NCBI GenBank assembly: GCA_038503035.1
Contig: JAVSML010020391.1
Location: 114,331-178,330 of the forward strand
Length of the DNA: 64,000 nt
Source of the DNA: Crocodylus rhombifer
Taxonomy: Eukaryota > Chordata > Crocodylia > Crocodylidae
Reading direction: 5' to 3'
Under the pieces are notes generated by a model. The model searched no databases, was not told the origin of the DNA, and saw only the letters and a program-made list of their open reading frames with translations. The position numbers and the translations under genes were made by a program. Of the stretch, positions 25,565-37,583 are shown piece after piece (positions within the stretch are counted from its first letter, which is position 1; every line of letters begins with the position of its first letter).

Positions 25565-25740
25565 AGAGGTGGAAAGAGGGAAGAGTAGGGGAGAAAAACT
25601 GCAAAGAAAAGGGTGGAGGAAGAGAGAGAGAAAGAGATGAAAATAGGAAAGAAGAAAAGAAAAAGATCAAGTTAACATAATTGGCAAAAGAGAGAAAGGA
25701 GAGAACTGAGGAAGCAGAGAGGAGGAGGAAAAGAAAAATG
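25565..25740 (+). repeat. Polypurine tract
   Basis: About 175 bases with a strong purine bias (GGAAGAGAGAGAGAAAGAGA and GAAAGAAGAAAAGAAAAAGA in it), interrupted near 25669-25690. Confidence 0.8.
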
Positions 25741-28700
25741 GATGCAGGACAGAAGTTGCCTGGACAGAGAAGAATTTTTTCTCAAAAGGTGTCAGCAGCA
25801 AGGTGGGGAACCACAAAAAACTAGAATTGACTCCCCCTCTACGCGCTTCAGAGCACTAATCCCACAGGAATTTTAAGAGGCAGACACCAATCCCCCCTCC
25901 CTGAATGGGTCTAGATCTCCACCAAAGGGCTTCTGCATTTCCAGGAGTGTGGAAAAAAATACTGTACAGGGGCAAAATCCCCATTTTCCAGAGCCGGTAT
26001 AGCACAGTCATGCAGTCTTCAGTGCCCAGAACCATAATAGAGTAGAAACAGAGAGGGAAATAATGATAACAGCAAAATATGCTTGCTGACAAAGTTGTGC
26101 AGAAACTCAAACTACTGAAATGGGAAAGTCATGGGCAGAACACCTGGAAACAGAGTCTCTTACAGTCCTCAGTCAGTCTTTGACCGAAATATCCATAGAC
26201 CTTTCTGCAGATGAAGAAATTATTCTCTCGGTATCTCATTTTATTCAACGAGTTTTCATCAATGACTAATTCATTAAAAGTTAAGAAAGCAATTGGAAAT
26301 TGGAAAAGCAGAAAAGCTTGTTTTCCTGTAACAGTCTGTGACAGGATGAGATCTACTACTACTAAAATCTTGAAGAACATGGTGATTAGAAAAACTTAGT
26401 TAAGCTCCCTAATTACATATAAATCCTCCATGTCTTAATATATTCGTTCTGAATATAAAACATGTTTTGATGAGCTGACAGAGGAAAAACAATGTATGCA
26501 GTATATTTAAGATCTTAAAAAATGATAAATACATGAAATGCTGTTTCTGTTCATTTTAATTCTAATTCCCATCCAGTTCAAGCTGGGCACAAATCATAAG
26601 GAAAAATTAATCATCTAGCAAAGATGGAATCTGTCATTTGGCACTTTCTAACATAATTCAAATGAAGGGTCTGAATAAATGTAAGTTGAGCTATGTGATT
26701 TTTTTTTAATACATTATGATAGCTACGTGTGTAACCTTCTGAGTAGCAACACTACAGTACATGTACTGGAAATGCTATTCTTAGTTGCAATTCAACATTT
26801 TGATGGTTAGCAGCCAGTCAGAATCATCCTGTCTTTAGACAAATGACTAGGAAAATACCAATGCAAAACAAGAGTAATTAAATAAATAAATATAGCGATT
26901 TAAATAATTTATTTACATCAATCTGTTCCACGCTTGCCAGTGCACTGCAGCCTGAGCATGCTGTGAAGGACTCTGGGTATCTCTAAATTGCAACTGGAGA
27001 TGTAATTTACAACTGCTAGGCATATCCCAGCTACCTTCCTTCTAGCTGTCATGGATAATAGTGCAGTGAATATAAGGAAACATGGACGCGTGTGCAAAGA
27101 TAAGGAAACATGGATGCCAGTGCAGGCTGTAAAAGTTGTCTGGGGACACTTGATCCATTTTTGTCACTAGCACATGCTAAATAAAGCACATGCCACCATG
27201 TCAACTGCTACTGTTCCCTGAACTAGCTACATCAAAGGTAGTAGGGGCGTGCCTACCTATACACTCACACCGTCCAAGTGCAGACCAGGCACACCCTGAG
27301 AAACACAGTTAGGAGTGAACAATAATGTTGGAGCCTTTTAACAATGAGGATCTGCTGAGTTTTACTAAGCAAGCAGAAACGATACCACGCACAAGTAGAT
27401 GCAACTTGTAATCTGCCCCAGGGTCATCAATATTCACTAGCCACTCTCCTATAACTGCATAAGCAGGTCTACTTATTGCTGTCCAACAGAATGTCTCCTG
27501 CTACTTTAGCATAGTCTAGGTGGCAAACAAGCCCAGGGCTGGGTTTCACTGGGCAAATTCAGTAACAATATAGATGGATGAGAAAGAGGGTGCAAGTGGG
27601 AAAGCAGCGTGATGTGCACCAAAGCAACTTTCTCTGAGCAACAGAACTCAGACTTACCATCAGAGGGGCAGCAGGTGAAGAGCAGCTAATGCAAGGGGAC
27701 ACAGTATAGAAGAGGGAATGCCTCCAGGTCTAGCATTAATTTGCCGTGTGAGTGACAGGCATATGTTACACAATTCAATTACACATTGCTAACATGGTAA
27801 GTTTGCATCTCAGTAGATATAAAAAGATCCAGGACAAGACTCTGCAGTGTCTTTAGAAGATTGTTCCCCCATCTTCATTTTTTATTACATAGCTCTGCCT
27901 GTTACACTTATTTTCTGGCCAGCGTGCAGCACCTGTACTTACCTGCTGGTTTATAGCAGGGCATGATATAAATCTGGCCCAGAGACTTCTGTAAGGGATC
28001 TATTTATACCAGGTTTGAAAGCAGCTTTATGTAGCCAGAAAGTGACATGATTATTACAGATATCACATGCCCTCAAGTTTCACTGCTGTCCTTTAAGAGT
28101 TTCGCATACTGTCATTGACAAGTACAATAACCACAGTACAATGCTTGTAAGAAAACCATCTGATCACTTCTGCAGTATTTACTTTGTGAGATTTATTGTG
28201 AGGCTGATCTGTCTCCAGACAGAGTGACTCATTTGCCTGTTCTGCAATGCCATCTTGCAGCAGAAGAAGGGAAAGCACCACGCAAGGCCAAAAAACATAC
28301 AAATGTGAACCTGATGAACATTGCATAGCTTGAACTATGGTTGCAAATCAGCAAAGTAGGTTAATATAACATGATGAAGTTATTTGATTAACACTAGAGA
28401 ATTCAGGCCTAGGGAAAGAATTTTAAGGCCTGAAACAAAATCTAAAAATAGTTCTGGGATCCCCTTCAACTTACTAATAGTTTGCAAAAGGTAGTAGTAC
28501 CCTGTGGTCACACCCTTCCCCATATCAATATGTCATCTACCCAACTGACTTGCTTACCCTAAGGTTGTGCACCCCCTGCCAGGGAAATCCCTCCCGCTTC
28601 TCCAACCAAACCTATCCAGCTCCCAAAATCTGCACTTGCCCTTAATCCTCACTTCAGTATCCAAAAACCTTGCAGTTAGATGCTGTTACATACAAAGAGT

Positions 28701-30893
28701 TTCTGTGAGTGCAAAGAAAACCAGTAGGAAGTCATTAGATGTTAACGTGAACTGAGGGAGACATCAACAGTAAACCAAAAAGCTGGGGCTGTAAGACATG
28801 GCCCCTGTTCTGCCTGCTATAGCATTCCCACAGCTGCTAGGACAAGGCGTCTTTCGCTTGCCATTCTAGAGCAAGTGAGAATCAAATGACATGGCCAAAT
28901 CCACCCTGTAATTATAATTAAAAGGTTTTTTTTTTCAAATTGGTAATATTGTACCTTAAAAATCACTTCTCTCAAACTTATCATTGCTACAAGTAACCCC
29001 AAAGGTTACTAGAACTGAAACAAGGAACAAAAGTGTTACCCCTTTTTTAATGCATTCATTCTTGTACTTGCATATAGCCAGTTCCACTCTTTTTCCTTCT
29101 AAGACAAATCAGCTTCCCCTTTTGCTTGTCTGCATTTTTCACACAGCAGCAAAGGAGAGAAAACTAGGATTTCAAAATCACAAAAAAAAAAAAAAAAATG
29201 GCCAGAGGTCTGGATTTCAATGCGTACCTGCCCCTTATGCAAAACAGAGCTACTTCTCAAAAGGGCAACCTCCATGAAGATACAATTTGCAGCATTATGG
29301 TAATTCTGAAGTAGGTAATTTTTTTTTTTAAGAGAAAAATAATCCAGCCAAAAAAATACCAAGCTCTCACCTACCACTCAGAGTTTCAATACCCAGGTAC
29401 TAAAGAAAATCAGAATGACTGCAGCTGATTAACAGGGTGACAGTCTTCCAAAATTCATTTTTCTCTGAATTCTGGGAAACGTTTTCTCCTTTCTTCTGTT
29501 AATACAAACAAAACATCTTCAGTGAAAATGTGCAAGATTAGAGAAGAGCTGGGAAGAGCCACTACATCACACTCTGGCTGCTGGGGCTCTGCGTGAGGTG
29601 GGGAGGGTAGCCAGTGGGACAGTAAATTTATCTTGGACTCATGCTGACCACGCCAACCCTTCACAGAGCCAGCCACAAGCCACCCAACCACTTACTAAAG
29701 AGAAATCCCAAGTGTTTCTAATCTCAGACCGTCCTGCAAAAGATTTTGGACTATGGTGGGGATTATTAAAACTTAAAAAAAAAACAGTGCTTTTCTTGGA
29801 TCCCTATTTCTCTGTGGTTGATGGACTCCTTCTCGAATCCAGAACTTTGCCTTTTCTGGTCTTAGTTCCCAATTCAGTTTCTTTCATTCCTGATGCTTGT
29901 AGTCTCAAGCTGTCCCCAGCCTGCAGTACCACTCTGTTTTCACTTGAAGGCAACATTGTACCACACATTGCTCTACAAAGAAGTGTACAGAGTGGGAAAG
30001 GGAATGCATCAGAGCTACTTTGCCCAAATATTATTTCACATTCTGCAACTGGAAAGACAGACGCAGCTTCAGACAAGAAGGGGAAGAAATGAAAAATAAA
30101 TCCACTGAGCACTGTGGGCACCCTGATGGAAACAGCAAAAACTCTGGTTCCCTCTGTAAAATGCATACAAGTGTCTGTCATCACAGATGTCCTGTTACTG
30201 CCATTCTGCTTCAAGGCCTCATATTTCAGTCGCTGGTCTTCTGGGAAAGCTGTCACCTCCTGGACTTGGCCAACAATTCTCCTTAATAGTCCAGGGAGGT
30301 TGTTGTTAATAATAGCAGGCTAACTCTGCTATATGAATTATTCTTTCACAAAGGAAAGGGGGGAAATAGGAGTTGAGACTCCCCAGATGTCCTCATTTAT
30401 CCCACAGGATGGGGGATGAATTGCCATCTCCTTCCATCCCAGTGCAGAAGTGGTCAGGGATTTACTGTCATCTGAGGCTGTACTACTAGAAACTGTTCCA
30501 CTGGCCACTGACTAAGGGGGCAGCCTACATTGCAGAATGGAGGATGTGCACATTTTGTTGTGAGCAAAATTATCTTGCTGAGGTTGGCATGTAGGTCTAG
30601 GAGGAGAGAAACGGATGGTACGTCTTTTGGGCAGGGATCATATTTTTGTTCTGCATTAGTACGGTGCTGGGTACCACATGGTCCTGGTGCCTGACTGGTC
30701 CTCGAATGCTACCCCGACACAAGCTACAACAATAATACTAAACATAGCGGCTGTTCTCCCACCCAATCTCTTTTTTGGCCACCCTGAAACACTCTTGTAG
30801 TAGATTTTGCAGGGCACAGTGGGAGAACATCTACTCATGAAATAGCCACTCGTGTCTTCAGCCTCCATTTCCACAATCAGAAAAAATGAGTAG
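25741..30893. other. Intergenic sequence, nothing recognised
   Basis: No gene or RNA recognised. Minor items are a short duplication of ATAAGGAAACATGGA (about 27074 and 27102) and a poly(A) run at 29181-29198. Overlapping frames of 150-164 codons at 29.6-30.25 kb have no family features and are treated as chance. Confidence 0.5.
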
Positions 30894-31191
30894 CTGTAGA
30901 GCTACTTAATTTAAACCAGTAATGGCATCTAAACCAATAATGGCCAGCTGCCTTTCATCCCAAAACAAGTTCTAAGCTGTACACAACCAGAAGTCACAAT
31001 ATTCATCAATAAAATGCAACTATTTATTGCAGGGGGTGTCAGATGTTTAGACCAGAAAATTAAAAAAGATTATATGTAATTGAGATTACAGAGAGAATTT
31101 AGGAAGACAGTCCATATCTAAAAGAGCTAATGCCCTAAAATACTTAGCTTGAAGAGGAAATTGTCTTGAGATCCTGTAGAGCTACTTAATT
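30894..31191. repeat. Perfect 18-bp direct repeat flanking 262 bp
   Basis: CTGTAGAGCTACTTAATT occurs at 30894-30911 and again at 31174-31191. Perfect identity over 18 bases at this spacing suggests a target-site duplication of a retroposed insertion or a local duplication. The enclosed sequence has no poly(A) tail at its right edge. Confidence 0.75.
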
Positions 31192-34100
31192 GGATTTCCG
31201 TACATCAGACTCGAATCCTTTAGTGGGCTCTGAGCTAGAGATGGGCATTAATATTTTGACAAAAAATGTTTTGACTGAAAATGTAGACTCAAAAAAACTG
31301 AAATTGTTTATGAGTAAAAGTGTCTTTCAATGCATTTCCTGTTTTGGAGAAAAAATCAAAATTATTGAAACCTACCATTTCTTCATTTTCTAAATGAATG
31401 CAGTTCAATTTTGGGGGACCAGAACAATTATTTATTTGGAAAGGCAAGTTTGTCCTGATTCAGGATGGGAAAATATTTCAAAACTTGAAATCTTCTCCTG
31501 GAACTGGAGAGCTGTTTCCTTCCTGGCTTTATCCTGCCTGTCAGAAAGCAGAAGAAAATCCTCCAGTCAAATTCATCACCATTGTAAATTCATTGATGGT
31601 CAGATCCTGGTCTGAGTTTTTACAGGGCTGGCAGTCAGGTAAAGGTTCTCTTTTCATTTGTAATATGAACAAATTTGATCTGGAGTCACTGACACGCAAT
31701 GTTTAAGGATTTTAGAGTGTAGAACTCTTGGAAAAAAACCCTTCCATTAATTTAAATGGAGGATACATATCTAAATCTCCTACAGTGTTTAGAAAATAAT
31801 AACCAATCACATAGCGGCCCACAAAGCCATTTTTAGAGCGTCAGGGTTTTTAGACTAGAAGTGTTTGACATTTTCTTCTTTCTCCTGTGCTAAAAATTGT
31901 CATCTGGCACCAGAATTCCTGGAAAGGAGCCTTTGCTCTGGTTTCTGTTTGGGAATAATTTCTGCCAAAGTCTCCAGAAGTTGATGTGGCTTTAGAAATG
32001 CAGAACATCATTCTTTTCTGATACATACATGAGCATGAAGCCAAATCCAGCTGCTAATTGGATTTAGGGAGTATGTCTTGAGTCAGGTTACAATGTACTA
32101 TGTGTATGTGCAATGTAACAAATGGGATAGACTTGCCTCTAAGGGTAGAAACAGAATAGGCATTGCCTTGTGCCACCATAAATTTACTAGTTCCATCCCT
32201 ATTCCCAGTGTTAGTCACATATATTATCTGCAGTAACTTTACCTGTGATTGGAAAGACCAAGTCAGGCCCTCAAACCAGACTGGAACTTCAATTACAAAA
32301 GTGAAGATCCCCACTGGATTTAGCGGGTGTAATTATACCAATTTAGATTAGTTTCCTATGTCGGCAGGGCCAAGGAGGTCTGCAGAGGTATCTACCCTAG
32401 GGGGAAGGAATAAGCTGAGAACACTCTGCTGGCAGCCTCGGAGGGAAGGAGAGCTTCACTTCTCACTCACTGGCCTCAACTGCAGAGTTGGAGAGCTACA
32501 GAGTAATGCAAGTGCTCAGATATCACAGAGGATGTGAGAACCAGGAGAGACGGACAGAAGGCAAATGACATTCTGGTCACAACCTCCAATGACGTGCAAG
32601 AATAAACTACAAACAAATATAAAGGAATGAATCCTGCAATCCTTTTTTTCCTTTTTGCTTGGTCCCAAGGGGGTCCACGTACCATTCACAATAGTCAGAA
32701 AGGTTGTCCTAACAATTGCTGTGGAAATGCATGCAACATTCCTGGTGTTTTTCCTTTTTCTTTTCCCAGTGATTCTCCTCCTGACATGTCAGGAGGAGAA
32801 CCTTGAAAAATGGGAATGTCTGTCTGGCCTGGTGGCACAAATAAGCAGCCCGGCAGTGGACTGTATATCAGACGATAAATGCTGAAAGAAAGCATTTGAG
32901 TGAGGGGGGAGCTCTGCCTTCTAGACTAGAAGGCTTCAGAGGATTAAAGTGGGGATAGGCATAGCCTCTCTGGGGAACACTGTGGGCCTCCTGTTATTTC
33001 TCGGGAGGGTCTCAATGAACCAAACTCTTGACCTGCCTTTTTTTCTTAAAGGGCTAGTAATTTTTGGTCCAGTAATTTTAGGTCCAACATTTTTATTGTA
33101 GGGTTTGTCTTTTTATAACCATACTTAATGTTTAAACAAAATGATCACTGAAAAGCTCTCTGTGAATTCCCATGAAAATATCTTGGCTTTTACTATTGGG
33201 ATTTCAAGATGGCTACCTAGTATTTCCAGGTGAAACACTGCAGTGATAAGTTAGTGGATAAGCAATGGAAAGGCACTAAGTAATCTATCTACGTTAGGGA
33301 GGCAGAGTGAAATGTAAAAACAAACAGCAAAACTACTGAAAAGTCCATTAGGTTTTATAACTTCTTTCAGCTCTCAGCTTTTAGCATCACTTACTATTAG
33401 TGGACAAATGGGAGTTTGCAAAAAGCTGTTCAGAATTGCTCATGAAAACTGGTTGCTGGTTTTCAACCAGTTCAGTGAGCAAACAAAGTTTGTCATGAAC
33501 ATTTGCATTGGCATTTCAATGTTTTTTTAAATGCTGACAACAGTGTAAGTCAGTTAGTGATCACTTGAAAATGTTCATTAAAAAAACCTAGAAAGCTTTT
33601 GCAGAATATTTTTGTTGAAATATTTGGCCATATTTGTGATTTATGTATTGGCATCACAACAGAATTTAGAGGACCTAATCAGAACTGGAGGTCCATTGGG
33701 TAGGCACTGTAAACACCCCTGTGAAGTTTTTTCCCTGTGCCAAAGAGCTTACAAATTAAATAGACAAAGACAGACAAAAGAAGTCATATTAGCTCCTTTT
33801 GATGAAGAACTGAGGAACAGATAGATTAAATAATTTGCCCACATCTGCAAAAGAGCCAGCCTACTGTGAGTACCAACTGATATTTCCTTCGAGTGACCCT
33901 GAAGTAAGAATTGCGTTATTTTTAACAATTTTGCAGGATTGTTGATAGTGACCCTGGATATACCATGAGCTGAAACCAAAAGCCTCATTTGCCTAACACA
34001 AGATTAGAGTCTCTTATATTGTTTGCTGATCATCAAAAAGCCAAGCTGCTGCTTCTCCATGTGAAGGCATCACCACATGTCCATAGTGTTATAGTTAAAG

Positions 34101-34685
34101 TGTGAGAATATAGTAGCTACACCTACCAAACAGAGCAGCATAATCTCAGAGCGTTCGATCATGGGACAGTTGCTGGATCTATTCCCACTTGCTAACATCA
34201 CCAGCAGAGGGGAATGCAGATTTCTAACCACAGACACCACTTTAAAAAGCTGTGGTTATCTTTGATGTAAATCTATCTCCTCTAGGGTACTAGGGGGAGG
34301 AGGGAATCGTTAATTGTTGAACTGTGCATTTTTCCTCTCTATTCCAACAAACCAACTTGTATATATAAGCAGCTGCCATCAAGAAAGCTAGCAAGGTGCT
34401 GATCTGCCTTTCTGACCACTTCTCAAATGTTTGCTGCTGCCTGTTGCTGCAAACCTGAATCTCCCCTGCCAAATAGTAAATAAAGATTACTCCCCGCTCT
34501 GAAATTAATAGTAGCTTGTTTTGCCTCCCTGCCAGATGGGCTGTAATCTAATCACACTCCTTGAGGCTTTACCAAGCAATCACTCTTTCCCTCACACTGT
34601 CACATATGCCATCACATTGCATCACAGATTCCTCAACCTCCACAATAGGTACAGTATGCTGGGACTTTTCTCTGTAACACATCCA
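31192..34685. other. Intergenic sequence
   Basis: No gene seen. Contains the ancient repeat at 33690-33860. Confidence 0.5.
33690..33860 (+). repeat. Ancient amniote interspersed repeat, fragment
   Basis: CCAAAGAGCTTACAAATTAA, ATAGACAAAGACAGACAAAA, TGAGGAACAGATAG and AATTTGCCCACATCTGCA in the same order as in the repeat family at 16985-17205. Confidence 0.5.
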
Positions 34686-34728
34686 CAGATTTGCTGAGGC
34701 CAGCTTTGTTCTGGTCTCAGCAAATCTG
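34686..34728. repeat. Short strong hairpin, 18-bp stem
   Basis: CAGATTTGCTGAGGCCAG (34686-34703) pairs with CTGGTCTCAGCAAATCTG (34711-34728) around the 7-base loop CTTTGTT. One position is G-T. Too short for a typical pre-miRNA; more likely a foldback remnant. Confidence 0.85.
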
Positions 34729-35754
34729 CAGAGACCAAAATCTGCATCTGCATTCATAGAGACCAAAATAACAAAAAGAAACACTCTGGGAACACTGGAT
34801 TTTGCATGTCAACAGTATATGTAATTTGATTAGCAGACTACCACTTAGATGGGGATGCCAGGGAAATTATCTGTTTAGGCATCTCTTGAAGTACAGGTCT
34901 AATAGTCATAAATCAGAAAATAGCCTTTGGCCAATGAGAGCTGTTCTCGGGGGCTCATGTGAATATTTAGTCACTCACAGGAGCTGTGGTAAAAAACATG
35001 GATGAGCAGAGTGTCCAGACAGTACTGGGGAATCTAGTCAACATATCCCACAATTACTGTATTGTTCTGATTATAAAGCATCCAAAAGCATCACAGAAAA
35101 CATATTCAAATCAAGCTATATATGGTGTCAACCTATAATCAGATTCTCTGGAGTCCTGATTTTGTGCTTACAGTATTTTTGTGTCCGAAATAGGAATACC
35201 AAGTAAGACATTTTCAGTCAATTTTTTATTCTAATATTTTAGTGCATTTCCCCCGTTTGTGGTGTTTCCTTAGTTATGTGATTCTCCTACGGGATTTTGT
35301 AAGGGCAATAGCAGTCCAAGATCTTTATCTGTGGTTGCTAATTTAATGTTTATGGAAAAAGCTGTTTTTCCTATAGTCAAACTGGAAAATGTGGGGTTGA
35401 CTTATGTGTAGGGTCAAATTATATTTGAAACAATACGGTGTGTTTTACACATGCAAAAACCAAGTGTAGAGTCAAGGAATGTTCACAAAATAGGTCAAAA
35501 TGGGCACTCAATCTATGAATGTGGAGAAATGAAAGTCTGAATTCATACAGAAATTTGATAAGGAAAACTACTAATCAAGAAAGCAAAGTACCAGCAAACT
35601 GGCACAGAGAATGGATCACAACTAGGTGGAGTGACTGGCTAGTTATGCTGATTCATTTAATAGGAGAAATTTAACTGCCAACCCTAAAGGAAGGCCTGAG
35701 TAAACCTCCAAAAAGCTCAGGCTAAGTTTGTTGGTACATTATTTCAGTCCAAGG

Positions 35755-36075
35755 AATCCCCTGTGGTTCAGTGGTAGCATCCTCATCTACCACACAGGAC
35801 ACCTGAGTTTGATTCCCAGACACTTATATAACTCCAGCCATGGAGGCACCAAACATCTGGACTCAGACTAATCACTGGATTCTGTCTCAGTGACCAAAAA
35901 AGGAAGATGGAAGGTCTGGGCAGCCTCCACTACTCCAAAAATTCTTGCCCAGGCATATGCATTGAAGGTCTGGGTGACCCTCATGCATACACCATGCTCC
36001 AGGAGGCTTGACAGTTGCCACTTTGGTCAGATAAATTACATTAGTCCTCAGGAAAAAAGTTAAAAACAAGCAACT
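35755..36075 (+). mobile_element. tRNA-Gly-like SINE
   Basis: The head resembles a tRNA-Gly gene: TGTGGTTCAGTGGTAGCATC (A-box region, from 35764), CATCTACCACACAGG (anticodon arm) and GAGTTTGATTCCCAG (B-box, about 35805-35819). A non-tRNA body follows to about 36075, ending A-rich. Arms are degenerate, so this is a retroposon, not a working tRNA. The right boundary is approximate. Confidence 0.6.
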
Positions 36076-36193
36076 CTAAGAAAAAGGAGCCAGCCAAGCA
36101 TTGCTGATTCTGCACACATAGCTGCTACATTGATCAGCAACTGCCAAAAACCTAGCTACATCCTAGCCATAAAAAACCCATGCAGACACTTGT

Positions 36194-36272
36194 GGCTAGG
36201 TACAGATATTACACTTTTACTGGTATAAGGGATCAGTTCTGCCTCAGGCTTTTTGAATGTCTGTACCTAGCC
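36194..36272. mobile_element. 79-bp MITE with 12-bp perfect terminal inverted repeats
   Basis: GGCTAGGTACAG (36194-36205) and CTGTACCTAGCC (36261-36272) are perfect inverted copies. The right part GCCTCAGGCTTTTTGAATGT matches the termini of the long elements at 25090-25124 and 40982-41010, so this is a minimal deletion derivative of that family. Confidence 0.75.
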
Positions 36273-37330
36273 TGCAGGTACTAGCCAGTCCACAGAGCAT
36301 CACCAGGTGCTCAGTCAGTTGTGCAGGTGCCTAGGAAAGTCTCTACATACTCCCCAGCTGGCTCATGCCACTATTCTCAAGCCTTGAGGGCCATGATCAT
36401 TTTGAAGAAGAAAAGAGTAAGTAACTCTTAACCTAAATATTTCTCAAAAACTTGTTTTTTTTTCAGGCCAAAGGCCCAGGCACTTATATCGACCCCCTTC
36501 TAGTTCTGAGATTGCTCTCTGATTCATTTTGTTCTGCTATCAAATTTAACCTTTTTCAAGGACAAATCCAAAATAAAGTGATGAGGTGAAGGATCAGTTA
36601 AACCTGCCCCACGTAAAGACTTTCAAACAGCTGCACTTGATTTGGTCAAAACACAATAAAACACAATTACCTTGTCTTCAATATGGGAATTCAAATCAAC
36701 CCAGTAGCTGCATGGGCTATAGCTGCATTAGTGGAGGACAGAAGAAGCCCTAGGTTTCACTGTAGAACTATGGATCTGCAGGCTCTGCATTTGGCCAGTC
36801 AGTCTGCAACAAATTGACCACATCAAACCTCAGCTGTCCTATGGCCTGCTGAAGTGGCGGAAGGGGAAGACGTGGCGGCACTGTGTCTTTTCACCGTGAA
36901 TGAGATCTGGTTGACAGCTAAGAACTACATGTTAAGTAATCACCAGAAAAGATCACGAATAGTCACTCTCATCACCAACCCTGAGCTGTAGGGCCGCCCA
37001 AGTAGCATGAGGGATGACAGATTCATATCCATTCCAGTCAGCAATGGATTATCTATACTCCATCAGCCAGCCACCACCTGGTAGGATAGCCCTTGAGCCC
37101 TGCCATTCTGCGGGGTAGTTATCAACTCTAAATTTACATACAGGCATGTACTATATAAAATATATTACTCCGTGATCCTTGGGCAGATCTTTGTGTTTAC
37201 AGCACAGCCTGACTAAGATGAGGACACCTCCTTCAGTTCCATCTTCCAGAGCTCTCAGCACAGAGCACAGAAATGAGAGCACGTGGAGCTGGGGATCTAC
37301 AGGTGGGACTAGGAACCAGCCGCCTTTAAC
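36273..37330. other. Intergenic sequence, nothing recognised
   Basis: No gene, RNA or repeat recognised. Confidence 0.5.
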
Positions 37331-37338
37331 CTCTAGAT

Positions 37339-37575
37339 CAGTGGTTCTCAAACTTTTTTTTCGTGGACCACTTGAAAATTGCTGAGGGTCTCGGCAGACC
37401 ACTTAATAAACTTTTTTTTGTTCTACAAATCAAAGCACACAACTCATATTTTAATATCAGTAGTCTTACCTTACAAATACAGATATTCTCAATTATTCCA
37501 CAACCTTTCTATGGACCACCTGAATGGAGCTCGCAGACCAGTGGTGGTCTGCAGACCACAGTTTGAGAGCCTCTG
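37339..37575 (+). mobile_element. hAT (Charlie-like) non-autonomous element with 8-bp TSD
   Basis: Begins CAGTGGTTCTCAAACTTTTT and ends CCACAGTTTGAGAGCCTCTG, giving inverted ends of CAG..GGTTCTCAAACT type. Flanks are CTCTAGAT (37331-37338) and CTCTACTT (37576-37583), 6 of 8 matching. The sequence GACCACTT/GACCACC is repeated inside. The ends are those of Charlie-type hAT elements of vertebrates. Confidence 0.85.
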
Positions 37576-37583
37576 CTCTACTT

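Noticed and set aside
29598..30256. 164- and 150-codon frames on opposite strands
   Set aside because: Overlapping frames on both strands, no recognisable domain, no splice or poly(A) context.
34686..34728. microRNA precursor
   Set aside because: The total hairpin is 43 nt, too short for a normal pre-miRNA, and pairing does not extend beyond the 18-bp stem.
35755..35825. Functional tRNA-Gly gene
   Set aside because: Stem mismatches and a degenerate anticodon arm; followed by a SINE-like body.
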